In this document: positions 1-8,183 of the stretch, in pieces | How positions within the stretch are numbered: the stretch's first letter is position 1 | Layout of the letters: each line of letters begins with the position of its first letter | DNA from: Kitasatospora cinereorecta | Lineage (GTDB): Bacteria; Actinomycetota; Actinomycetes; Streptomycetales; Streptomycetaceae | NCBI RefSeq assembly: GCF_024172095.1 | Contig: NZ_JAMZDX010000008.1 | Span: 62,001 to 126,000 of the forward strand | Direction: 5' to 3' | Length of the DNA: 64,000 nt | The notes under the pieces: model-generated | The model's database searches: none | Seen by the model: the letters and a program-made list of their open reading frames with translations, nothing else | What the model was told of the DNA's origin: nothing | Made by a program: the position numbers and the translations under genes

Positions 1-34
1 TCACCCGCACCTCGACCGGATGGGAGCCCGTGCG

Positions 35-2908
35 ATGAACGACCAGACCAACAGCACCGTGCTGCAGGACGTGCTGGGCGCGGCCTGGGGCGTCACGAGC
101 CGGCTGGCCGACGTGGCCGCCTGGTGCAGCGACAACGCCGGGACGCTCCTGGTCCTCATCACCCCCGTGGCCGTCGCCGCCGGCGTCCTCCACCAGGTCC
201 TGACCCGCCGCGCCCTCGCGCTGCGCACCCGCTACGTCCTGACGCCCAGCCGCCGGTTCGATCCGAGCACCGAGGACATCTGGCGCCAGACCGCCCTGCT
301 GATGCGGGCGGCCGGCAAGGGCCCGTGGTGGGCACCTCGAGGAGCCCGCCGGGTGCGGGTGCGGCTGCGGGCGGACGGCAGTGTGCCGCTGGAGTACTCG
401 ATCGAGGGGCCCAAGGCGGCCGCCACTTTGCTCACCGACAGCCGCTTCCAGGAGGTCAGCGTCGCCGAGGCCGAGGAGGCTGCCGACCCGGTGGCCGCCC
501 AGGCCGCGCAGGACCGGCTGGACAAGAAGGACAAGGAGCTGCAGCGGCGCCTGAAGGCCGAAGCCAAGAAGGCCCGGGCCAGGGCGAAGGCCGCCGGCAA
601 GAAAGGCAAGGTGGCCTTGGAGAAGAAGAAGGAGAAGGACGGCCGCCTGGTCGCGGTGCGCGCCGAGTTCGTCCTCAAGGGACGTCCCTCCGCCGCGCTG
701 CGCGAGGTGCCGATGAACCCCGATCCGCTCCAGCCGCTGATCGACGCCGTCAGCGACGTCCGCGCCGAGCAGGGGGACCTGGCCGAGGTCGTCCTCGACG
801 TCCAGTCCATCCCGCTGTGGCAGGTGAAGCTGCGCCGCTGGAAGCTGATGCACGACGCCCAGGAGGAGCAGCGCAAGGCCGCCCGGAGGAACGCCCGCAA
901 CGCCGCGATCGTGGCGGCGGACGCGGAGGACTCGCTGCGCTTCCAACTGCTCAGCCTGCTCGACCCGTCCTCGAAGTCCTCCGCAGGCTCCCGGATGCCG
1001 ACCCCCCGGCCGCGGGCGGTCGAGCCGGAGGAGGCGCTCGGGCGCCTGCACGGCAACACCGGGCTGGTGCGCATCCAGCTGCTGGTGCGCTGCGCCTCCG
1101 AGGATGAGGGGCGCGCCCGGCAGCTGCTGGAGCGGGTGAGTGCCGGTCTCGACGTCTTCGGGCAGGACAGCCGGCTCGCTGTGGACGGCGGCCGGTTCCT
1201 GAAGTGGTCGTGGGGTGCGGACAGCTGGCACCGCCGGGACTCCTTCGACCGGCGCTGGAGCAGCGGGCAGGTCGCCCCCCGGGAGCAGAACTGGCTGCAC
1301 GTCAGCGAGCTCGCCGGGCTGTTCAAGCCCCCGACGATGCACGCGGTGCTGCCGGTCCTCGCCTCCGAGCTGCCCGACTACGTGGCCGGAGAGGCTCTGG
1401 TCCCGCACGGGCGGCTCGTCCACGCCGACGGCACCAGCCGGGTCATCGCGACAAGGGAGGAGGAGTTCCTCTTCAGCGTCACCTTGGGCAAGTCGGCCTA
1501 CGGCAAGACCGAGACCGCGCTCACCAAGGCGATCGCGCTGGCCGCCGCGGGGTTCGGCGTGATGTTCGTCGACCCGCACGGTGACTCCTGGACCACGGCC
1601 TCCCCCTACCTGGCTCACCCCGCCTTCGCCTCCCGGGTGCGCCGGGTCGACCTGGCCCGGGCGGACCAGCCGGAGGCGAAGCTGCCGAGCTGGAACATGC
1701 TGGAGATGGACGCGGAGCGCAATGCCAACCGGGTGGCGTCGGCGGCGGTCGATGCCCTCGCGACTGGCCTGAACTGGACGGACGCGGCGGCACCCCGTGC
1801 GTTGACGATCTTCACGAAGTCCATTGAGGCGCTGGTGATGCACAACGGCCGGGCGGTGGCCGCCGGCCGGCCGGACGCGCAGGCGACCCTGCTGCAGATC
1901 CGCACCCTGCTGACGGACAAGCAGTGGCGGGACGCGCTGATCAAGCACCTGAGCCCGGAGCAGCGCCGGTGGTGGACCACGACGTTCGCGGCCTACCAGG
2001 TGGCGGAGGTGCTGGGCCCGGTGCTGAACCCGATCGACCGGCTCGCGTCGAACGAGGTGACGCGCGCGTTCCTGGGTTCGCCGGCGGGGACGTACGACAT
2101 CCGGGAGGCGATGGACGAGGGCCACATCGTGTGGCTGTGTCTGGAGGGCACCGGGCCTTCGGACCGGCTGCTGGTCAGCACGGTCTTGCAGGACCTGCTG
2201 CGGGCCGGTCTGTCGCGGCGTGATCTAGCGGAGGAGGCGCGTAAGCCCTTCCACTGCTTCGCCGACGAGCTCATTTCCCTCGATCCGGCGGGCGGGCCCA
2301 CCTTCGCGTCGATCAGCGAGCAGTTGCGGAAGTTCAAGGGCCGGCTGCACGTGATGGCGCAGCTGCTCAGCCGGGTGAGTCCGGCGACGAGGGAGTCGGT
2401 GATGCAGAACTCGTCCGTGGTGAGTACGACGTCCGGGTCGATGACGGCGGTGCGCACGATGGCCGATGAGTGGCACGGGGCGGTGTCGCCCGGTCAGATC
2501 GCGGACCTGCCGCGGTACTGGCACTACGTGCAGGTCACCGCGGACGGGAACCGGGTGGGGCCGCTGCGGGTGCGGGGTGCGCAGGTCTCCGAGCTGTTCG
2601 GGACGTACCACCGCCCGAAGCTGGTCGGGCAGATGGTGGAGAAGGCGGACGAGCAGATGGGCTCGAGGACGCTTCCGGAACTGCTGGCCGTCGCGGACGT
2701 GCAGGACGCCGTCGTGCTGGAGTTCAACGGGCCCGAGCCGGACCCGTCGGGCGGAGAGGGCAAGCAGTCGGACTCCTCACCCAGGGACGGCGGTGCGTCG
2801 ACGGCTGCGCAGCAGCCGGCCGAGAGCGGGTCGACGGCAACGACTGTCCACCACCAGGTGGGGACAAAGCACGGCAGGCGAGGGCCAGGGCGCCCGAGAA
2901 GGCGGTAG
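35..2908 (+). CDS. VirD4/TraG-like membrane-anchored ATPase
   Basis: Predicted 957-residue ATPase of the VirD4/TraG/HerA class, which couples DNA or protein substrates to a secretion channel. A hydrophobic stretch near residues 25-55 would anchor it. A Lys/Ala-rich, probably coiled segment lies near 155-210. The P-loop reads GKSAYGKTE near residue 485, followed by a strand ending FVDPHGD. A Walker B-like CFADEL lies near 740. The tail after about 890 is low complexity (Ser/Gly/Lys/Arg). The ATG at 35 is preferred over the in-frame ATG at 20 because a purine stretch (gggag) sits just before it. The gene lies on the Tad-operon side of the IS pair. Giant actinomycete plasmids often carry VirD4-like ATPases, so a transfer role is an inference. 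A non-conjugative export ATPase is the alternative. Confidence 0.75.
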   Translation: MNDQTNSTVLQDVLGAAWGVTSRLADVAAWCSDNAGTLLVLITPVAVAAGVLHQVLTRRALALRTRYVLTPSRRFDPSTEDIWRQTALLMRAAGKGPWWAPRGARRVRVRLRADGSVPLEYSIEGPKAAATLLTDSRFQEVSVAEAEEAADPVAAQAAQDRLDKKDKELQRRLKAEAKKARARAKAAGKKGKVALEKKKEKDGRLVAVRAEFVLKGRPSAALREVPMNPDPLQPLIDAVSDVRAEQGDLAEVVLDVQSIPLWQVKLRRWKLMHDAQEEQRKAARRNARNAAIVAADAEDSLRFQLLSLLDPSSKSSAGSRMPTPRPRAVEPEEALGRLHGNTGLVRIQLLVRCASEDEGRARQLLERVSAGLDVFGQDSRLAVDGGRFLKWSWGADSWHRRDSFDRRWSSGQVAPREQNWLHVSELAGLFKPPTMHAVLPVLASELPDYVAGEALVPHGRLVHADGTSRVIATREEEFLFSVTLGKSAYGKTETALTKAIALAAAGFGVMFVDPHGDSWTTASPYLAHPAFASRVRRVDLARADQPEAKLPSWNMLEMDAERNANRVASAAVDALATGLNWTDAAAPRALTIFTKSIEALVMHNGRAVAAGRPDAQATLLQIRTLLTDKQWRDALIKHLSPEQRRWWTTTFAAYQVAEVLGPVLNPIDRLASNEVTRAFLGSPAGTYDIREAMDEGHIVWLCLEGTGPSDRLLVSTVLQDLLRAGLSRRDLAEEARKPFHCFADELISLDPAGGPTFASISEQLRKFKGRLHVMAQLLSRVSPATRESVMQNSSVVSTTSGSMTAVRTMADEWHGAVSPGQIADLPRYWHYVQVTADGNRVGPLRVRGAQVSELFGTYHRPKLVGQMVEKADEQMGSRTLPELLAVADVQDAVVLEFNGPEPDPSGGEGKQSDSSPRDGGASTAAQQPAESGSTATTVHHQVGTKHGRRGPGRPRRR

Positions 2909-3029
2909 CAGTCGCGGGTGTTCATGAGTGCGGCTGACCAGCGGTGCGAGCGGCGACCTGGAGATCGCTTCCCCAGCGCTCAAGGTCTGCGGCCGCAGGA
3001 CAGAAAGATCAAGTTCTACAGCTGGAGTA

Positions 3030-3629
3030 CTAGGAGGCTTCGCCGTCCGTCTCCTCGAAGTCGCCGATCATGGCCGGGTCGTCTGCCGAGGTCGACTCCG
3101 GCCAGGGCGCGGCGCCCGTAACGCCCAGGTCGACGCGCATCGCCTCTCGGGTGGCGCGGATCAAGGGCCAGAGCGCGTGTTGGCTCTCGGCGGCCGACCG
3201 TAGTGTCTCGCCGGCCCGGGGGTTCCCCTGTTCAATGCGCTTGATCTGCCCGTACACCCGGGTCAGTGCGTCGTTCAGTTTGTTCGCCGGGCCGATCACG
3301 GTGTCCGGGGCGATCATCAAGGTCTCGGACCAGCGATCTCGGTGGGCATTCTTCGCCCTTTCTAGCACTTGGAGGTCCTCGTCCCCGGGCGCGCGATCTC
3401 GCATGACGTACAGGTGGCGGCTCAGCGCGGTGGCGAACTGTCGGGCCTCCCGGTGGAGTTCGGTGTAACACCGCCGCCGCAGTTCGCTGTTCTCGCGGCG
3501 TTCCTGGATCGCGTGGCTCATCTCCAGCTCACGCTTCTTGACCCGATCCGCACCGCGCTGGGTCAGTAGCGCGCCGCCCAACGTCCCCGCCACCCCGGTC
3601 ATCGCAATCAGTACCGCCCCCACGTCCAT
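3030..3629 (-). CDS. small membrane-anchored hypothetical protein
   Basis: A 199-residue protein of unknown function. Residues 3-25 form one hydrophobic segment (GAVLIAMTGVAGTLGGALL), followed by a strongly charged helical region rich in Arg/Glu, so it probably sits in the membrane with a cytoplasmic helical domain. No catalytic motif is visible. The start is ATG at 3629 with a purine stretch upstream. An IS5-family element is inserted only about 12 bases before this start and has removed the native promoter region, so the gene may now be silent or driven from the IS end. Confidence 0.6.
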   Translation of the reverse strand: MDVGAVLIAMTGVAGTLGGALLTQRGADRVKKRELEMSHAIQERRENSELRRRCYTELHREARQFATALSRHLYVMRDRAPGDEDLQVLERAKNAHRDRWSETLMIAPDTVIGPANKLNDALTRVYGQIKRIEQGNPRAGETLRSAAESQHALWPLIRATREAMRVDLGVTGAAPWPESTSADDPAMIGDFEETDGEAS

Positions 3630-3641
3630 GGGATCACCCTA

Positions 3642-4555
3642 GGGTCCGTCTTCAAAGATGATCAAGCGATGAGAGATCATGTCGGGCGTGATACGTCGTC
3701 ATGAGCTTTCTGATGCCGAGTGGGCCGTGCTCTCGCGGTTCCTGCCGAGTTCGGGGACCGCGGGCCGGCCGCGCAGTGACGATCGGGTGGTGCTGAACGG
3801 GATCGTGTGGAAGCTGCGGACCGGGTCGGCCTGGCGCGATGTGCCGGAGCGGTACGGGTCCTGGCAGACCCTGTACACGCGTTTCCGCAGGTGGGCGCTG
3901 GACGGCACGTTCTCGCGCATGCTGCGGCAGGTCCAGGCGGAGAAGGACGCGGCCGGGGACATCGACTGGCTGGTGTCGGTCGACTCCACGATCGTGCGGG
4001 CCCACCAGCACGCCGCGGGCGGCAAAAAGGGGCAGTCGACCGGGACGAAGCGGGTGATCACGCCCTCGGCCGATCCCGTGGCGGACTGAGCACCAAGGTC
4101 CACCTGGCCTGCGACGGACGCGGACGCCCGCTCGCTTTCGTCCTGACCGGCGGCAACCGCAACGACTGCACCCGCTTCGAGGCCGTGATGGCCGACATCC
4201 GCGTCCCCAGGGTTGGGCCGGGCCGGCCACGAACCCGACCCGACCACGTCATCGCCGACAAGGGCTACAGCTCCCGGAAGATCCGCGCCTACCTGCGCAG
4301 ACGCGGCATCCGACACACCATCCCCGAACGCGCCGACCAGGTACTGAACCGTCTGAACCGGGGCTCTCGCGGCGGCCGGCCGACCGGCTTCGACCGGCAG
4401 GCCTACAAGCTCCGCAACGTCGTCGAGCGCTGCTTCAACCGGCTCAAGCAGTGGCGTGGCCTGGCCACCCGCTACGACAAGACCCGCGAGTCCTACCAGG
4501 CCACCGTCACCATCGCCTCGATCCTGCTCTGGATCTGATCTTTGAAGACGATCTC
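3642..4555 (+). mobile_element. IS5-family (IS427-like) insertion sequence, copy 1
   Basis: A 914-bp element. The left end (3642, gggtccgtcttcaaagat) and the reverse complement of the right end (4555, gagatcgtcttcaaagat) form imperfect terminal inverted repeats, and the dinucleotide TA flanks both sides (3640-3641 and 4556-4557). It holds one transposase split over two frames. TA target duplication plus a two-frame transposase is typical of the IS427 group. Its right TA is also the left TA of the next element, so the two are stacked in tandem. Confidence 0.85.
3679..4538 (+). CDS. IS5-family transposase, expressed by -1 frameshift
   Basis: DDE transposase of the IS427 type. The first frame (3679-4089) carries the N-terminal domain (SDAEWAVLSRFLP...GIVWKLRTGSAWRDVPERYG) and the first catalytic Asp (VDSTIVRAHQH). 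The second frame holds ALGRSRGGLSTKVHL and the rest of the catalytic core to 4538. The switch point is almost certainly the slippery heptamer A AAG GGG at 4026-4032: reading -1 there joins GGKK to GAVDRDEAGDHALGRSRGG in frame. The split is therefore probably programmed, and the element could be active. Confidence 0.85.
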
Positions 4556-4622
4556 TAAGGGTTGTCCCGTAATTGATCTTTGAGTCGCCTGGGACAGGTC
4601 CAGTCGAGCTCCTATGGCTCGG

Positions 4623-5382
4623 TTATGCGGTCTGGAGGAGGTTGTGGAGGCGCGCGATGCCGAGCATGGCGTGGTGGACGCCGTCGCCCTTGAGGCGGCA
4701 GTCCCGGAGGATCTTCCAGGCCTTCATCCGGGCGAAGACGTGCTCGACGCGGGCTCGGATCTGCTTGTGCTCACGGTTGTGCTCGGCCTGCCACTCGGCC
4801 AGCTCGCCGCCGCGTGACCTCCGGTGCGGGATGACCAGGCCAGTGCCCGGATAGCCGCCGTCGGCGATGGTCGTCGTCCGGCCGACGGCGGCCTTCGCGC
4901 CGGACTCCTCCCAGGCCTTGCAGTCGTTCCGGTTGCCCCGCAGGGGCTTGCCGACCACGACGACCAGCCGGGTGTGGGCATCGATGACGACCTGGTGGTT
5001 GGTGGAGTACCGGTAGTTCTTCGACTGCTCGGCGATCGTGTGGTCGCGGGTGGGGACCAGGGTGCCGTCGACGATCAGCACGGTGCCCTTGCGGAACCGG
5101 CGCCGAGTGGAGCGCGAGCAGGGGGCCGATGTGGTCGAGGATCCGGCCGGCAGCTGACTTCGACACCCCGAACAGCGGCGCGAGCTGCCGCAGTGTCAGG
5201 TTCGCACGCCAGTATGCGGCGACCAGCAGGACCCGGTCCTCCAACGACAGGCTCCACGGGCGGCCGCGGCGTATTGCGCCGTCGGCGCCCTCGCGGCGGA
5301 GCATCGTGATCAGCTTCTGGAAGCCACGCGGGCTCAGCCCGGTGAACGGGGCTATCCAGGACGACTCGGACGCCGTGATCAC
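4623..5382 (-). pseudogene. IS5-family transposase (DDE_Tnp_4 type), frameshifted
   Basis: The N-terminal part starts at a GTG (5382) giving VITASESSWIAPFTGLSPR and has an HTH-like region (LRQLAPLFGVSKSAAGRILDHIG). The catalytic part (LIVDGTLVPTRDH, GNRNDCKAWEESG, ADGGYPGTG and the final HVFARMKAWKILRD) is in a frame shifted by +1. The switch lies around 5085-5110, where ALHS should run into RRRFRKGTVLIVDG. No -1 slippery heptamer is present there, so a one-base indel is more likely than programmed shifting. Ends at 4623. Confidence 0.75.
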
Positions 5383-5451
5383 ACCAGCCACACCAAGATC
5401 ATCCCACCCGTGGTGGCCACCCCGGTACGGCCGATAGTCGAGAATCCTGCC

Positions 5452-5967
5452 ATGACCGAAGGTGACCGCCACGAGGCATCAACACGCTCCTTCCTTGCAT
5501 GCGCGGCCGAAGTGGCCCGCCTGCTGGACCTTGGGGCTGCGGCCGACGTGCCCGAAGACAGGCGCGCGCGGCACCTGGCCCACGCCGCACGAAGGCCACT
5601 ACTGGAACGCGCCAGCCTGCCCGAGGAGTTCTTCGGTCCGCTGATGGCCGCCGCCGTCTATGACCCGGACCCAAGCCACTGCCGCTGGTTCGTCGAGCCG
5701 GCGCTCTACGCATTCGGTCGCCGCAGGGTCCTGACAGCACTGCTCGGATATCTCCGCACGGGCACGGCTGCGGAACGAGCCGGCGCCCGCCGGGCCTGGT
5801 ACTGCGCGCACCTTCCCCTACGCGCCGAGCGGTCACCGGCCTACGCACCCAGCGGAAGGCGCGATGCAGCCCTCGATGAAGCCGACGACGTGGTGAACCA
5901 GTGGCTGGAGTCGTCCAGACTCCAGCAGCTCGACCGCAGCGCATCAGGGGGCCAAGACCACGTCTGA
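5452..5967 (+). CDS. hypothetical protein, passenger inside an IS
   Basis: A 171-residue protein starting at ATG 5452 (MTEGDRHEASTRSF). It looks soluble, alpha-helical and Arg/Ala-rich; a central stretch (ALYAFGRRRVLTALLGYLRTG) resembles the helical proteins often encoded beside toxin or immunity genes, but no family was recognised. It is transcribed divergently from the transposase with about 70 bases between the two starts, and ends 40 bases before the right terminal repeat. Codon use is as G/C-biased as the neighbours. It is either a captured host gene or an accessory gene of the element. Confidence 0.55.
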   Translation: MTEGDRHEASTRSFLACAAEVARLLDLGAAADVPEDRRARHLAHAARRPLLERASLPEEFFGPLMAAAVYDPDPSHCRWFVEPALYAFGRRRVLTALLGYLRTGTAAERAGARRAWYCAHLPLRAERSPAYAPSGRRDAALDEADDVVNQWLESSRLQQLDRSASGGQDHV

Positions 5968-6021
5968 GACTGTCGCGGCCGGAAGATCGTGGCGCATCTG
6001 CTCGGTTTACGGGACAGCTCT

Positions 6022-6597
6022 TAGACAACAGGTCATTCAGGGTGCAGCCCACCCGCGGAGTATCACCCGCGGCGGCTGCTCCCCTCGGTCCCAGCGGCGG
6101 TCCGGGTTTCCGGAAGGCTGGGAATCACGCTTCGCCGATGGGCCGAGTAGGTGAATTCGGGTGCGACCTGACGGTGGGGATGGGCAAGTCGACTAATCCA
6201 TATCCATTTTGACCGATTAGTCGCGTTTATTTATAGGTGGTCTCTGGACTATGCCAGCGGTAGGTACCGTAACCGGCCGAATTGGTGTGGGCAGGTGGCC
6301 GAATCTTTCGTAGTGTGACTGATCGAGTGCTCTGTGACGCGAAGACAGCAGAGTGATTTGGTCATGCCTGCACGCCGGTTGACCTGAACCCTCGCGATCG
6401 AGCACCACGGGGGCAGGTAACGGGGGGCGATCATGCCGCGTTAGGCATCGCGGGCACCGAATGAGCCGGCTTGACCGGCTGCTCGGCGGCCCCGGCGGAC
6501 AGGGTGGTCCGCTCCACGGGGGGCTCTGCTGTTCCAGCCCCCGGGTTTGACGCGCTGACGTCAAATCAGACATTGGCCAGCACGATCGCGTTGGGGC
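6022..6597. other. 576-bp intergenic region upstream of the Tad operon
   Basis: No convincing gene was found. Part of the stretch (about 6185-6240) is markedly A/T-rich for this genome (gtttatttatagg) and holds a 9-bp inverted repeat. A palindromic tgacgtca lies at about 6557-6564, close to the first Tad gene. This is where the operon promoter and its regulation should lie; no clear -35/-10 pair can be assigned. Confidence 0.4.
6190..6223. promoter_or_regulatory. 9-bp inverted repeat in an A/T-rich island
   Basis: cgactaatc (6190-6198) and gattagtcg (6215-6223) are perfect complements separated by 16 bases. The spacing suits a dimeric regulator or a weak hairpin. It lies in the only A/T-rich patch before the Tad operon, just beyond the end of the IS at 6021. 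Confidence 0.4.
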
Positions 6598-7347
6598 GTG
6601 ACAGTGACTCTAGGGAATTCCAGCAAGCAGGCGCCCGCGGCTCCGAACCCGCCGGCACAGCGCACAGCCCAAGGCACCAGGCCGTCCGCCGGGGGAGAGC
6701 GCACACCGGTCGTGGTCCGCGAGCGCCGCTACGGCCTCGCCGTCATGGCAGCGCTGCTGGTGATCGCGGGTGGCCTGGGAGCCACCGTGCTCCAGCAGAA
6801 GGCCGGACAGCGGGTGTCCGCCGTGAAGGTCACCCAGCGGGTGGCACCCGGCCAGCACATCCCCTCCGCGGCGATCGAGGAAATCAAGGTCGCCGAGGAC
6901 ACCCCGGTCAACTTCGTCCGCTGGGAGCAGCGAGGCCTGCTGACGAGCCGTTACTTCACCGCTTCCGAGGTGCCGGCGGGCACGTTGCTGACCGGCATGA
7001 TGCTCACCGAGAAGGTCGGCGTCGCCACGGACCAGTCCGTCGTCGGGCTGTCCCTGAAGTCGGGCACCTTCCCGGCCGGGCTCCGCGAGGGCGACCGCGT
7101 GAGGGTGATGTGGGTGGGCCGCACCGCGACTCAGACCGCCCCCACCGGCGGGGCCAGCGGCGGAACCCCCGCCGGGACCGAGCTCGCGGCCAGCGCCACG
7201 ATCCGCCAGGTCTTCAAGAACGACAACGGCTCCAGCTCGTCCCTGTCCCTGAACATCCTGGTCCCCGCCGAAAAGGCGGGCGCCGTCGCCCAGGCGTCCG
7301 CGAACGGCGAGGTGGCCCTGGTGCTGCTCCCCGCCGCCGCGCAGTAG
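6598..7347 (+). CDS. CpaB/RcpC-like Flp pilus assembly protein (SAF domain)
   Basis: First gene of the Tad operon, 249 residues. One transmembrane helix (about residues 45-64, YGLAVMAALLVIAGGLGATV) is followed by a SAF-like domain (about 73-135: RVSAVKVTQRVAPGQHIPSA ... VPAGTLLTGMML), the layout of CpaB/RcpC proteins that sit in the envelope part of Tad machines. The rest is extracytoplasmic with a Gly/Thr-rich linker. Starts are GTG 6598 or GTG 6604; the latter has a better spaced gggg. Downstream, the TadZ-like gene follows after 15 bases with a strong gagagggga site. Confidence 0.75.
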   Translation: MTVTLGNSSKQAPAAPNPPAQRTAQGTRPSAGGERTPVVVRERRYGLAVMAALLVIAGGLGATVLQQKAGQRVSAVKVTQRVAPGQHIPSAAIEEIKVAEDTPVNFVRWEQRGLLTSRYFTASEVPAGTLLTGMMLTEKVGVATDQSVVGLSLKSGTFPAGLREGDRVRVMWVGRTATQTAPTGGASGGTPAGTELAASATIRQVFKNDNGSSSSLSLNILVPAEKAGAVAQASANGEVALVLLPAAAQ

Positions 7348-7362
7348 AGAGGGGACGCCGAC

Positions 7363-8175
7363 ATGGCACTGATCTTGGTGGGGTCCGCGAAGGGCGCGCC
7401 GGGAGCGAGCACCACGGCCCTGGCCCTGGCCTCCGTGTGGATGCGCAACTCGCTGCTCGTCGAGGCGGACGAGAACGGCGGCGACCTGGTCTTCCGTCAC
7501 GCGGACAGCAACGGCGCCCCGCTCAACCCCGACAAGGGCATGCTGTCGCTCGCCGTCGCCGCGCGGCGCGGCCTGTCCGTACCCGCCCTGTGGGAGCACA
7601 CCCAGCAGCTCAACGGCGGGCTGGACGTGCTGGTCGGTCTGGCCGGCCCCGAGCAGGCCGCTCCCTGGACCGGTCTGTGGCTGAACCTCGGCCGGGCTCT
7701 GGCGGCGATGGGCGACACCGACGCCATCGTCGACATCGGACGCATCGGCCCCCGCTCGAGCGGCGCGGACCTGCTCAACAGCGCCTCCCTCGTCCTGCTG
7801 GTGGCACGCACCCACGCAGAGGACCTCGCGGCCGTCCGCGACCGGGCCGACACCATCGCGCGCCGCCTCGGTGCCGGCGGCGCGCCCGTCGGCATCCTGC
7901 TCGTCGCCCCCAAGAGCGAGCACGCCCGGGCCGCGGCGGGACTCGGCCAGCTCCTGCTGGGGGCGGGCATCCCCGCAGAGGTCCTGGGCTGCATCGAGGA
8001 GGACCCGGACGGCGCCGCCCAGCTGGCGGGCCGCAAGGGCGGGAAGGTCGCGAAGTCCAAGCTGCTGCGCTCCACCCGGCTGATCGTCACCAACATCGGC
8101 GGCCGCTACGGACTCGGATGGAACAACGCCGCCCAGCACGCCAGCACCGCCGGCCGCGCGACCGCGGCCGTCTAG
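7363..8175 (+). CDS. TadZ/CpaE-like ParA-type ATPase
   Basis: A 270-residue protein of the MinD/ParA superfamily. In Tad systems TadZ/CpaE places the pilus machine at its site in the cell. The P-loop region near residues 8-18 reads GSAKGAPGASTTAL, keeping the signature Lys position but with Ala-Ser in place of the usual final Gly-Lys, so ATP hydrolysis may be weak or lost, as is common in TadZ. The second strand carries LLVEADENGGDL, and VDIGRIG marks the Walker B-like strand. It ends 8 bases before the TadA start. Confidence 0.75.
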   Translation: MALILVGSAKGAPGASTTALALASVWMRNSLLVEADENGGDLVFRHADSNGAPLNPDKGMLSLAVAARRGLSVPALWEHTQQLNGGLDVLVGLAGPEQAAPWTGLWLNLGRALAAMGDTDAIVDIGRIGPRSSGADLLNSASLVLLVARTHAEDLAAVRDRADTIARRLGAGGAPVGILLVAPKSEHARAAAGLGQLLLGAGIPAEVLGCIEEDPDGAAQLAGRKGGKVAKSKLLRSTRLIVTNIGGRYGLGWNNAAQHASTAGRATAAV

Positions 8176-8183
8176 GAGATCCG

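Larger units (their letters stand above)
4558..6021 (-). mobile_element. IS5-family insertion sequence with a passenger gene
   Basis: A 1464-bp element. Left end agggttgtcccgtaa (4558-4572) and the reverse complement of the right end agagctgtcccgtaa (6007-6021) match at 13 of 15 bases, and TA flanks both sides (4556-4557 and 6022-6023). Transposase frames occupy the left part on the minus strand. A separate 171-codon gene on the plus strand (5452-5967) lies between the transposase start and the right inverted repeat, so it moved with the element. The transposase frame is broken, so this copy may need help in trans. Confidence 0.75.

Noticed and set aside
6471..8183. A long open frame upstream of and continuous with the TadA/CpaF gene
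   Set aside because: It lies over the CpaB-like and TadZ-like genes in another frame and has an Arg/Gly/His-rich composition typical of a non-coding frame in G/C-rich DNA; ATG 8184 has a proper ribosome site.
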